Shown here: positions 16,425 through 24,271 of the stretch, piece by piece
Layout of the letters: every line of letters starts with the position of its first letter
Numbering within the stretch: the first letter of the stretch is position 1
Assembly (NCBI RefSeq): GCF_020034665.1
Contig: NZ_JAIQDI010000001.1
Coordinates: 2,046,001-2,110,000, forward strand
Direction of reading: 5' to 3'
Length of the DNA stretch: 64,000 bases
Origin: Niabella beijingensis
GTDB taxonomy: Bacteria > Bacteroidota > Bacteroidia > Chitinophagales > Chitinophagaceae
The notes under the pieces: model-generated
Told to the model about the DNA's origin: nothing
Databases searched by the model: none
The model's input: only the letters and a program-made list of their open reading frames with translations
Translations under genes and position numbers: made by a program

Positions 16425-17552
16425 ATGAATGACATTTTAAAACAACATTATCTGCGCTTATTTAAAATAATGGCAGAATACGAAAGACTCGATATAAATA
16501 TAGATGCTCATTTATTAAGACTTTTTCACCTGGTCAGCGCAGAGTTATTAAACTATTTACCGTCAATCGATTACAAAGATCACAGTCATCTTTTTAAAAA
16601 GATTCTCTTTAATCAAAAACTCAGCCTACTAGAGCAGGAACTACCCGAATTGTTGCATGCAGTTCGATATGAAAATAAGTTTAGTGCTATTAATTTATTA
16701 AAAAGAACCCCTTCTATTATATGCACCTTTCATCTCGGATCCTACAGACTAATAAATCTGTTTTTGGCTGAAAATCAAATTCCATTTTCCCTGGTTGTCT
16801 CAAGAAACGTTATTCAAAAGCAGACAGAATTGATCCAGGAGGCTTTTCGTTCTAGCAATTTGACAAAGCACGCGCAATTGGACCTAATCGACGCTGAGCA
16901 GTCATCTGCGGGATTAAAGATGATAAAGGCCCTCAGATCAAATAAAAGCCTCGTTGTATATCTTGATGGGAACACAGGTGCAGGAAAGCCTTCAATTCTA
17001 AATGAAAACTGCTGCGAAGTAAGTTTCCTGAATAACAAAATTTTTGTGCGCAAAGGAGTAGGGGTTTTATCTCATGCAGCAAGGGTGCCAGTACTGCCTG
17101 TCATTTGCTACCGGAAAAGCCTAACCTCAATAAACATCAAATTCAAGGATCCCATATTCCCTGACAATGGTATGGATCGCGGACGGTTTTCATCACAACT
17201 AATGCAGCAGATATATGACTTTGCCAGCGATTATATAAAAAAATACCCAGGGCAATGGGAGGCCTGGCTTTACTTGTATAAAGTAGCTGTACAAACAGAA
17301 AGAAACAAGGAAATCCCGGAACATTTGCATGAAATGCCTAAAGTGCTAACTTTCAATAGTAAGTGGTATGGCCTATTTACCCTGGACAACAACAATTATA
17401 TCTTTGATAAAAAGGATCTCCTTTCTTACAAAATTCAACCACAGCTGTACGCTTTATTAAACAAATTTCAAAATCGAGCCGCAAAATCAAAAACTATTGA
17501 TGTAATTTTATTGCAGGACCTATATAAAAAGGGTGTATTAATAGCTTCTTAA
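16425..17552 (+). CDS. LpxL/HtrB-fold acyltransferase-like protein with extra C-terminal domain
   Basis: The start is placed at the ATG at 16425 because the upstream ATG (16392) lies in a hairpin; this gives 375 residues. Residues about 95-285 match the LpxL/HtrB lysophospholipid-acyltransferase fold. SIICTFHLGSYRLINLFL holds the family His (His103), SLVVYLDGNTGAG corresponds to the second block, and SFLNNKIFVRKGVGVLSHAA with VPVLPVICYR to the third. The family HX4D/E motif reads His103-LGSY-Arg108, so the acidic partner is replaced by Arg. Residues about 305-375 (WYGLFTLDNNNYIFDKKDLL) form a separate small domain resembling PqqD-like peptide-recognition domains; this is tentative. It starts the operon with the LytS/LytTR pair and follows the short peptide gene. 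It may acylate or otherwise process that peptide. Confidence 0.65.
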   Translation: MNDILKQHYLRLFKIMAEYERLDINIDAHLLRLFHLVSAELLNYLPSIDYKDHSHLFKKILFNQKLSLLEQELPELLHAVRYENKFSAINLLKRTPSIICTFHLGSYRLINLFLAENQIPFSLVVSRNVIQKQTELIQEAFRSSNLTKHAQLDLIDAEQSSAGLKMIKALRSNKSLVVYLDGNTGAGKPSILNENCCEVSFLNNKIFVRKGVGVLSHAARVPVLPVICYRKSLTSINIKFKDPIFPDNGMDRGRFSSQLMQQIYDFASDYIKKYPGQWEAWLYLYKVAVQTERNKEIPEHLHEMPKVLTFNSKWYGLFTLDNNNYIFDKKDLLSYKIQPQLYALLNKFQNRAAKSKTIDVILLQDLYKKGVLIAS

Positions 17553-17562
17553 CCTCTAGTTT

Positions 17563-18657
17563 GTGCCCAACTCATCTCTTTTAATAAATAAAAAAGCGAC
17601 AAAGCTCTTGGGCTGGCATTTTCTTGCCTGGCTTCTTTACACTATATTTCTCCATATAGCAGCGATGCTAACTAAGCCAGATATTTCTATAATCAATACT
17701 TTATTGTACCTGCTTCCATTTTGTTTTACTTTTTATATAAGCATATACGTCCTTGGAATTAATAAGAAAAAAGGAGTCGCTTGGACCATTGCCTCGTTTT
17801 TTATCGTTTTCATATTCATGGCATCCCTGGGATATTTCTATGTGTACTTTATTCTTCCGGAGTTTGGTATTGTAGTATATACATCAAAACAATTTAAACC
17901 ATTTATTCAAGAAGCCGTTCTTGGCTACGTCCGCTTCTTCTCATTTGCTATGCTTTATTTCTATATTCGGGAATCAATACGGAAAGAAAAAAATCTTAGA
18001 TTGCTGCAGCAGGAAAAGTCCCAACGAGAGCTGGAGAACGAACGACTAAAACAGCAGGAGCTTAAAGCCCAACAAGAAAAACTTCAGTACGAATATGCAT
18101 TTTTAAGATCTCAGATAAACCCACATTTTCTGCATAATACTTTGAATACCTTCTTCTCACAAGCCATGCAATACTCCCCGGAATTTGCTGATAACATACT
18201 TAAACTGGCCTCCATTATGAGATACTCGATGGAAGCGCTGGAATTTGACAGTGGAAAAGTTTCCGTTCAGAAGGAGTTGACGCATCTCCAAAACCTTATA
18301 GATATTCATAATCTTCGCTTTGGGGAAAGAAAGATGATTGTCTATGAAATAGAAGGCAATATAAACGGTCATATGGTCCCTCCGCTTTCATTCATAACTA
18401 TTGTGGAGAACGCTTTTAAATATGGCGATTTAACCGACCCAAACTGTCCTATGACGATTAAGGTGGGTCTAACTCCAGGAGAAGTTTCTTTTTACTGTTC
18501 CAATAAGATTAAAAAAAGTAGTGTTCAGATTTCGTCATCCAATATCGGCATTTCCAACCTAAGTAAAAGGCTTGATGTCGCATTTAGCAACCGGTATAAA
18601 ATGAATGCAGAAAAAAAGGGCGAAATGTACTTTTTCTATTTAACGATAAAAGCTTAA
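17563..18657 (+). CDS. LytS-type membrane histidine kinase
   Basis: The 364-residue product starts with GTG, 10 bases after the acyltransferase gene. Four hydrophobic segments occupy residues about 15-135, followed by a coiled coil (about 142-178). The His_kinase domain of the LytS/YehU class follows: LRSQINPHFLHNTLNTFF, with His188 the expected phosphorylation site. A reduced HATPase region has VENAFKYG as the N box. Such kinases signal to LytTR response regulators, and one is encoded 3 bases downstream. There is no extracellular domain beyond short loops, so the signal would have to be small or membrane-associated, for example a peptide or lipid. That would fit the neighbouring genes but is inference. 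Confidence 0.88.
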   Translation: MPNSSLLINKKATKLLGWHFLAWLLYTIFLHIAAMLTKPDISIINTLLYLLPFCFTFYISIYVLGINKKKGVAWTIASFFIVFIFMASLGYFYVYFILPEFGIVVYTSKQFKPFIQEAVLGYVRFFSFAMLYFYIRESIRKEKNLRLLQQEKSQRELENERLKQQELKAQQEKLQYEYAFLRSQINPHFLHNTLNTFFSQAMQYSPEFADNILKLASIMRYSMEALEFDSGKVSVQKELTHLQNLIDIHNLRFGERKMIVYEIEGNINGHMVPPLSFITIVENAFKYGDLTDPNCPMTIKVGLTPGEVSFYCSNKIKKSSVQISSSNIGISNLSKRLDVAFSNRYKMNAEKKGEMYFFYLTIKA

Positions 18658-18660
18658 TTT

Positions 18661-19407
18661 ATGATTAAATGCGTCGTAATTGATGATGAGCAGGCTGCCA
18701 TTGATGTATTAATAAACTACATCAGGCGAGTTTCTGATTTGGAATTGGTTGGAACTTCTACGGACCCCATCAAAGGATTTGATTTGATAAAAAGCACCAA
18801 TCCGGATGTGATATTTCTCGATATCCAAATGGATGAACTTTCTGGAATCGAACTTATGAGTATGCTGAGCCACGAAATTCAAGTGATTTTTTGCACGGCA
18901 TTTTCCGATTTTGCAGTAGAAAGTTATGATCTTGAAGCTCTTGACTACCTTATGAAACCAATACCATTTGACCGTTTCATGAAAGCAGTAAAGAAAATCC
19001 GAAAGTTCCCAAGCAGTTCGGAAAAAATTGGACCGGATGAAATAGCTGACGATTACATCTATGTAAAAACAGAATCTAAGGGTAAAATACTCAGGGTAAA
19101 TTTTGTTGATATCGATTTCGTTGAAGCTAAGAACAATTACATTGCATTCCATTGTGGTAAGAAAATAATTATGGTCTATTCAACAATGAATTACATTGAA
19201 ACATCCCTTTCCTCATCAAACTTTAAAAGAATACATAAATCATACATTATCCCGATTTCAAAAATAGCGCTGATTCAAAACAATTTTTTAATGCTTAAAA
19301 ACTGCGGAGATCAGATACCTATTGGAAAAACTTACAAAACAGATTTGCTTAACCTTGTCAACCATAAGTTACTAAGCGATGGAAATAATTATAAATTTGA
19401 TTGTTGA
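18661..19407 (+). CDS. LytTR-family response regulator
   Basis: This 248-residue protein has a receiver domain at residues 1-120 (VVIDDE acidic pocket, phospho-acceptor Asp54 in IFLDIQMDELSG, K at about 98 in YLMKPI). A LytTR DNA-binding domain spans about 140-245 (IYVKTESKGKILRVNFVDID, FKRIHKSYIIPISKI, and PIGKTYK at the end). It is cognate to the LytS-type kinase immediately upstream. LytTR regulators commonly control peptide-signalling and bacteriocin genes, and the likely target here is the peptide/acyltransferase operon. The target is inferred, not seen. Confidence 0.9.
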   Translation: MIKCVVIDDEQAAIDVLINYIRRVSDLELVGTSTDPIKGFDLIKSTNPDVIFLDIQMDELSGIELMSMLSHEIQVIFCTAFSDFAVESYDLEALDYLMKPIPFDRFMKAVKKIRKFPSSSEKIGPDEIADDYIYVKTESKGKILRVNFVDIDFVEAKNNYIAFHCGKKIIMVYSTMNYIETSLSSSNFKRIHKSYIIPISKIALIQNNFLMLKNCGDQIPIGKTYKTDLLNLVNHKLLSDGNNYKFDC

Positions 19408-19430
19408 AGAACTGCGGGTCTGACGATTGC

Positions 19431-20060
19431 ATGAATAAATATCGTAAATTTAAAAGCCGGAGGGTCAAATATGAAAAAAATTGCCAAATGGAACATCAAA
19501 AAACCAGTACAAAAGTATATCTGCTCGGATCAAAACTAAATGATATTGATTCGTTAATTGTGAGAGATAGTAATGTTTCAGAACTGATCCATTTCAGTTC
19601 TCTAAATGACGCTAAGAATAGGTTTAATTTTCTTTACAAGATTTTACTTTCTCCTTCATTCAAACCCTCAATTCCACCAAGTACCGAAGAACTCCACTAT
19701 CATCAACATTTTATGATGCTAGTCGCGTTTAATCCCGTAGTACTTGAGTTTGAATTAGCAGACTATAAAAATCACTTATTATCCTGGCGAAATGAGAAAG
19801 AATCTACATTCTATACACAAGAAAAGTTTTTCACTACTGACTATTGGTACTGTCCAATGAAAACTGGTTTTATCCAAAAATTCGGAGTCTTAGATATTGC
19901 TGAAGAAATCGAAAAGACTCCATTTATAGACCCCGATGGAAAAATGGTAATCAGGATAAGCGAAATTTCAAGATCAACACCAGGTACGCCAACAGAGCAA
20001 CCTAAGCCAAATATCCAGGAAAAGATTGACAAAATACTGAGAGATCGGGGATTCAAATAA
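19431..20060 (+). CDS. Unknown protein, last gene of the peptide-cluster operon
   Basis: The ATG at 19431 gives 209 residues; a later ATG at 19488 is possible. It begins 23 bases after the response regulator, so it is probably cotranscribed. No signal peptide, membrane segment or known motif is visible. Features include a basic N-terminus (NKYRKFKSRRVKYEKN), a middle section rich in aromatic residues (YHQHFMMLVAFNPVVLEFEL) and a proline/threonine-rich linker (STPGTPTEQPKPNIQEK) before a helical C-terminus. I do not recognise the family. Its link to the peptide system is by position only. It is convergent with the coupling-protein gene. Confidence 0.6.
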   Translation: MNKYRKFKSRRVKYEKNCQMEHQKTSTKVYLLGSKLNDIDSLIVRDSNVSELIHFSSLNDAKNRFNFLYKILLSPSFKPSIPPSTEELHYHQHFMMLVAFNPVVLEFELADYKNHLLSWRNEKESTFYTQEKFFTTDYWYCPMKTGFIQKFGVLDIAEEIEKTPFIDPDGKMVIRISEISRSTPGTPTEQPKPNIQEKIDKILRDRGFK

Positions 20061-20119
20061 CTACTAGCAAATCTGAACGCCCAATAGAGACGGCACTATT
20101 ACAGCGAACCAGTACTGGA

Positions 20120-22123
20120 CTATTCGGATGGAGGGGATTGTGAATCCTTACCAGGTTTTACAAACAGCAAATGGGCAAGTTCTGGGTCCTTTCTAATTCT
20201 TTCTATTTCTGACTCAATAATCTCAGTAATATCATTTTTAATCCTTATGTAATTGTTTTGAATCTCACGTGCTGACACTTTCCCTTTAGGCAGGGGCTTG
20301 TAGCTACGAGCCTCAGCATTTATAGATGCTGGATCGTTTACAATTGTGCAATGAAACGCCTTTCGTTTGATTTTCTGGTCCGGATTGTCAGAGACAATTC
20401 CTACAAATTCTCCGGCACTCAATCCCGCAATTCTTGAAGTAGGTACTGCAAAATCCAGTTGCGTATTTCTGCTGACACTGGTGTCGTTACGATTTATGGA
20501 GACGCTCTCCCGCTCTTGTACAATTTTTCCAATGGATTCAGAAACCGCTTTTGCTGTGTCTCCGGTTGATTGACCACAGATAATATTCCCAGCAAGATTG
20601 AATATAACATCGGCTTGCTCCCGGCCATAAGATTTTCTTAATTGAGCCACATTCTGGATCGCCAAAAAAGTTGCCAATAAATATCCCCTCGCAATTGATA
20701 AGTATTCCTGGATGCCATTGGCGAAAAAAGATGCTGCTTCATCAGCGATGATCGCCGTATGTTGCCGCCCCTTTTTTGGGAGGATTCTAAATAGCCGATT
20801 TATATATAATGATATAACTGCGCCATAGACCTGGGTCTTTTCAGGATTATTAGCCAGGGCCACAATCTTCGGTTCTTTTGGATTGTTTACGTCTAAAGAA
20901 AAATCACTTCCCGACAAAACATAATAAAGCAATGGTGAGGACAGCCTCGCCAGTGCAATTTTCGCCGATGCAACCTGTCCTTCCAATTGCTCCATTGCCC
21001 GGTTCATATAAGCGCTGATAAAAGGATTAATCAATACTTCGATTTCCGGTTCAGTAGAGAGAACCGGGAAAAGATCGTCATAATTTGCCTGCATTAACTC
21101 TATAGCATGAGGGAGTGTGCAGTACAGTCCATCTTTATATTTTTTTAAAAACCAAATGATGGCGGTAAAGAAATTTATTGGGGATTCCACGAAAAAATCC
21201 CCGGTTTTCTGGATCCATTGCATGTTCAATCCAAGCAAAATAGTACGAGAACTTTCTGTTGCATCCGTAATATCCAAAAGGGTAGAAGGCTCTAAAGGAT
21301 TACACCGGTTAATAGGATCATCGAAGTTAATAATATAGAACTTAGGCTCAACAGGATAGCTGCCTTTGTATTTGAGCCAGGCATTATATGCAATGATCGT
21401 CAGGTCATCATACTTGAAATCATAAAGTACGATGCAGTATTTTTTCTTAATACACTGCAAAATTATCTCACGAACAAGGTAGAACGTCTTACCTGCTCCA
21501 GGCGAGCCGATTATGAGCACCATTCTAAAACAGTTAATCAGATTAAGATACATTTGCCGGATTTTTCCTCTTAGATTATAAACTCCCGGAAGGTTGATGC
21601 TGTATTTGTTTTCCAATAGCTGTTCCTCCTGCGGAAACGTTTCGTTCTCCTCGTTGAATATGTCCCTGGTTAGATTCAGTTTAATCAACCGGGACAAGCG
21701 GGCGCCACCAGCCAGGAAAAGAAGAAACCCAAATGAAGTCAGGGTAATATAACATACTGCCAAAGGCTCTGCGGGCAGTACAGTATAGAAAAGTAAACCA
21801 GAAGAAAAATAAAGTAATAGCCCGGATAAAATGAAAACAATAATAGCCGATACATTAATTTTTTCATCCTTTTTCCCTTTTACACCTAGCAGGGACAATA
21901 TGAGAAGCCCGAGCGCGAAAAGTTTACTATATATCGAATGATTAAAAAGACCGATACCCGAAAAACCCAAGAGTATTGATTTCAAAATTGAAAATGTCAA
22001 TCCCCATTTTTCAAAGGTTCCATAACAGAAAATGTAGAAGTGAAGGATAAGTATCACAATACTTCCTTTTCTGACAAAGTCCAAAATTACTCTTAATCCT
22101 TGTTCGTTTTCCCCCGTGCTCAT
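20120..22123 (-). CDS. mobC: VirD4/TraG-type conjugative coupling protein (MobC)
   Basis: This 667-residue protein has four to five N-terminal membrane segments (residues about 15-150), then an ATPase domain. The Walker A motif is IIGSPGAGKTF (about 203-213) and Walker B is TAIIADEAASFF (about 453-464). A TraG-like ...ATFLAIQNVAQLRKSYG follows, and QSTGDTAKAVSESIGK sits toward the end. These proteins bring the relaxosome to the type IV secretion channel. It is the last of three mob genes on the minus strand and follows the relaxase by 26 bases. No other tra genes are in the window, so the element either carries them to the left or borrows a helper's channel. Confidence 0.88.
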   Translation of the reverse strand: MSTGENEQGLRVILDFVRKGSIVILILHFYIFCYGTFEKWGLTFSILKSILLGFSGIGLFNHSIYSKLFALGLLILSLLGVKGKKDEKINVSAIIVFILSGLLLYFSSGLLFYTVLPAEPLAVCYITLTSFGFLLFLAGGARLSRLIKLNLTRDIFNEENETFPQEEQLLENKYSINLPGVYNLRGKIRQMYLNLINCFRMVLIIGSPGAGKTFYLVREIILQCIKKKYCIVLYDFKYDDLTIIAYNAWLKYKGSYPVEPKFYIINFDDPINRCNPLEPSTLLDITDATESSRTILLGLNMQWIQKTGDFFVESPINFFTAIIWFLKKYKDGLYCTLPHAIELMQANYDDLFPVLSTEPEIEVLINPFISAYMNRAMEQLEGQVASAKIALARLSSPLLYYVLSGSDFSLDVNNPKEPKIVALANNPEKTQVYGAVISLYINRLFRILPKKGRQHTAIIADEAASFFANGIQEYLSIARGYLLATFLAIQNVAQLRKSYGREQADVIFNLAGNIICGQSTGDTAKAVSESIGKIVQERESVSINRNDTSVSRNTQLDFAVPTSRIAGLSAGEFVGIVSDNPDQKIKRKAFHCTIVNDPASINAEARSYKPLPKGKVSAREIQNNYIRIKNDITEIIESEIERIRKDPELAHLLFVKPGKDSQSPPSE

Positions 22124-22149
22124 AGGTGTTTTTTATTTAGGTAAATTTG

Positions 22150-23664
22150 TTAATATCTTCTGCGTTTCTTTTTCCTACGGGATTCCCGGATAAGTTCTAC
22201 CGGCAATGACTGGTTGGTATAGACCGGATCCCATAAGCCTTGGATAATTGAGAATAGCTCATGCTCCATTTTTGAAAATATATTCTTCCATTCATGATCA
22301 TTTCCCCGAAATAATTCTGAAGGGAAAATATGGGTCATTACATAATCCAATACAGTACTTGCCGCAGATACGTCAAGCCGATTTGCCCGTAAATAACCAG
22401 TCAACTTTGAATTTACAGGAAGCCAGGATTCTTTTGCTGTTTGTAAATTCCCCATTTTATAATGAGTTTCTCCATCCCCGGACTCGAACGCTTCTATCAG
22501 TGCTCCTGTTCGCATCCAGTCATAAAGAACCTCTTTAAAATCTTTGGAGAAGTCCGTTTCTGAGATTAGTTTCCCCACAAAGTCCCTGTTTTGAGCATTT
22601 TCGTTTGACGTCCCAGTTTGCAACCGATCAAGAACAGCCTTAGCACTGTAAGATTTTCCAAGATCACTCCCATTAAAAAAACAACAGGAGGTTTTATCCA
22701 AATAGGTAATGCCATAGATATATCCGCTTTCATTTCTCTTAAACGTTGCTATAATATTTTCAGATTTTAATGCTTCAAGAAAAGAGGTTTTATCTGTGTA
22801 CTTTTCTAAAACACCATCGATTGTTTGCTGTGCTCTTTGGCGGTACCTTTTTCGGATCTGTTCATTTCTTTCGTATTGGGCTTCTATATTTTTTAATGTT
22901 GGCTTTTCGTAAATACTACTCGATTTAACTGGAACTCCTACGACATTCCCGGTCTTTCTATCCATCATCTGATAAACCATACCGCCATTTTTATGCATAC
23001 GGGTACCCGGTTCCCCACGATTTGCCAGGATATTATATTCCTTTAAGATTGCCTGGTATTGCTCGAAATTGGCATATCTATAAAATTTTGCAACAGTGCG
23101 AACGATATTGGAAATCTCATTTTTAGTGGGTCGTTTCCCATATTCCGCAACGGAAATATCAGCAGGCTTTAATCCGGAATCTCCATTTTCTTTTTGCTCG
23201 TCCGCCTTAACCAATCCGAACATCTCTTCTATTTCCCTCCGGGCCTTCGTCGATTCATTCCTGCCAATATCATGTATATCTATGCGATCCCCGTTGGATT
23301 GAATATTAACTGTGACAATATGAATATGGGGATGAGCAGCATCATTATGCCGGTAAACAAGATACGGCTGATCCCCGAAGCCAATCTTTTCCATGTAAGT
23401 TCCGGCAATATCCCTGAGCACTTTATCCTCCAGCTTTTCATCAGGATGGAAATTCAGTGAGATATGAATTGTATTAGTTTTGGCAATTCTATTGCGCTCA
23501 GTCAAACCTATAAAGCGGTTCAATTTATTAGCAAAGCTCAGTTCTTCCAGCAGGCAACCAAAGCCAACCGCATCAATACACAATGCGGCTCCTTCCTTTA
23601 CTTTGTTCTCATTATAGCTAAGAACACCTCTTATATTTTTACCACTTGTTATCCTCGCAACCAT
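22150..23664 (-). CDS. mobB: Relaxase/mobilization nuclease (MobB type)
   Basis: This 504-residue protein has an N-terminal relaxase domain: MVARITSGKNIRGVLSYNENK, SLNFHPDEKL, and the metal-binding histidine motif HNDAAHPHIHIVTVNI at about residues 105-120. An N-terminal tyrosine nicking residue is expected; Tyr17 (LSYNENK) is the obvious candidate. The C-terminal half is helical and basic (ending RESRRKKKRRRY). Relaxases of this Bacteroidota family nick at oriT and lead the strand into the recipient. It overlaps the accessory gene (23649-24050) by 16 bases. The candidate oriT lies immediately upstream at 24082-24240. Confidence 0.93.
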   Translation of the reverse strand: MVARITSGKNIRGVLSYNENKVKEGAALCIDAVGFGCLLEELSFANKLNRFIGLTERNRIAKTNTIHISLNFHPDEKLEDKVLRDIAGTYMEKIGFGDQPYLVYRHNDAAHPHIHIVTVNIQSNGDRIDIHDIGRNESTKARREIEEMFGLVKADEQKENGDSGLKPADISVAEYGKRPTKNEISNIVRTVAKFYRYANFEQYQAILKEYNILANRGEPGTRMHKNGGMVYQMMDRKTGNVVGVPVKSSSIYEKPTLKNIEAQYERNEQIRKRYRQRAQQTIDGVLEKYTDKTSFLEALKSENIIATFKRNESGYIYGITYLDKTSCCFFNGSDLGKSYSAKAVLDRLQTGTSNENAQNRDFVGKLISETDFSKDFKEVLYDWMRTGALIEAFESGDGETHYKMGNLQTAKESWLPVNSKLTGYLRANRLDVSAASTVLDYVMTHIFPSELFRGNDHEWKNIFSKMEHELFSIIQGLWDPVYTNQSLPVELIRESRRKKKRRRY

Positions 23665-24050
23665 TTTTTTGCCAGTTGAGAAATGATAGGAAATAATTGC
23701 TCCGTTAGCTGCAGCACCTGCTGATGTTGCGCTGAAAGTTCCAGCCCGAATACCAATATTTTGTTTTTATCAACAGTAGTATTAATTTGTTTTACAGCCT
23801 GATTGATATTTTGCCCAATGGCATTGAGCTCCCTGCGGATCCGGGTAAGCTCTTCCATAACAACTCCTATGGATTCGTCTCTGGTATAGATAACAACCTG
23901 CCGTTCACAAACAATATCCCGGAGTAACTCACTCATGTTTTTGTAATGTGACTCAGAAAGCAACCTGCACAAACGATCATAATGCCACTGGTTTACCCGT
24001 AGCTTTATATCATATTTAAGTGCATCCTTATCGTTCACTTTCCTTCGCAT
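23649..24050 (-). CDS. mobA: Relaxosome accessory protein (MobA, RHH type)
   Basis: This 133-residue basic protein has an N-terminal ribbon-helix-helix-like segment (YDIKLRVNQWHYDRLCRLLSESHYKNMSELLRDIV). A C-terminal helical region (VMEELTRIRRELNAIGQNINQAVKQI) contains the GxNINQ motif typical of mobilization accessory proteins of the MobC/MbeC type, called MobA in Bacteroidota elements. It probably binds oriT and recruits the relaxase, whose gene overlaps its end. Its start lies about 30 bases from the inverted-repeat region taken as oriT. Confidence 0.88.
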   Translation of the reverse strand: MRRKVNDKDALKYDIKLRVNQWHYDRLCRLLSESHYKNMSELLRDIVCERQVVIYTRDESIGVVMEELTRIRRELNAIGQNINQAVKQINTTVDKNKILVFGLELSAQHQQVLQLTEQLFPIISQLAKKWLRG

Positions 24051-24081
24051 TTGTTATATTGCATTGACTAACCCTGTCATA

Positions 24082-24240
24082 AAAGCCGACTTCGGAGGCT
24101 TTATACCGTGCCGACGCTGAAGGCACGGTATTTTAGTTGTGCACAACTATACACCTCGCTGAATGCGCCTTCGCGCGTTCGGAACCGCCGCTAAAACGAG
24201 TAAATCTGTTTTAGCTGAACAAAACTGCTATTCTGGCAGT
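24082..24240. other. Candidate origin of transfer (oriT)
   Basis: The 221-base gap upstream of the mob genes is packed with inverted repeats: AAAGCC/GGCTTT (24082-24102); ATACCGTGCC/GGCACGGTAT (24103 to about 24131, loop GACGCTGAA); a perfect 16-base palindrome TAGTTGTGCACAACTA (24134-24149); GCTAAAAC/GTTTTAGC (24190-24215); and ACTGC/GCAGT (24224-24240). Position beside mobA-mobB and density of hairpins fit an oriT. The nick site cannot be identified by eye. Some repeats could instead terminate the upstream operon. Confidence 0.6.
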
Positions 24241-24271
24241 ATTTTAGATGCAACGATAGAGCGGAACAATG

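Noticed and set aside
20120..24050. Complete conjugation system
   Set aside because: Only coupling protein, relaxase and accessory protein are present; no type IV channel genes are visible, so self-transfer cannot be claimed.
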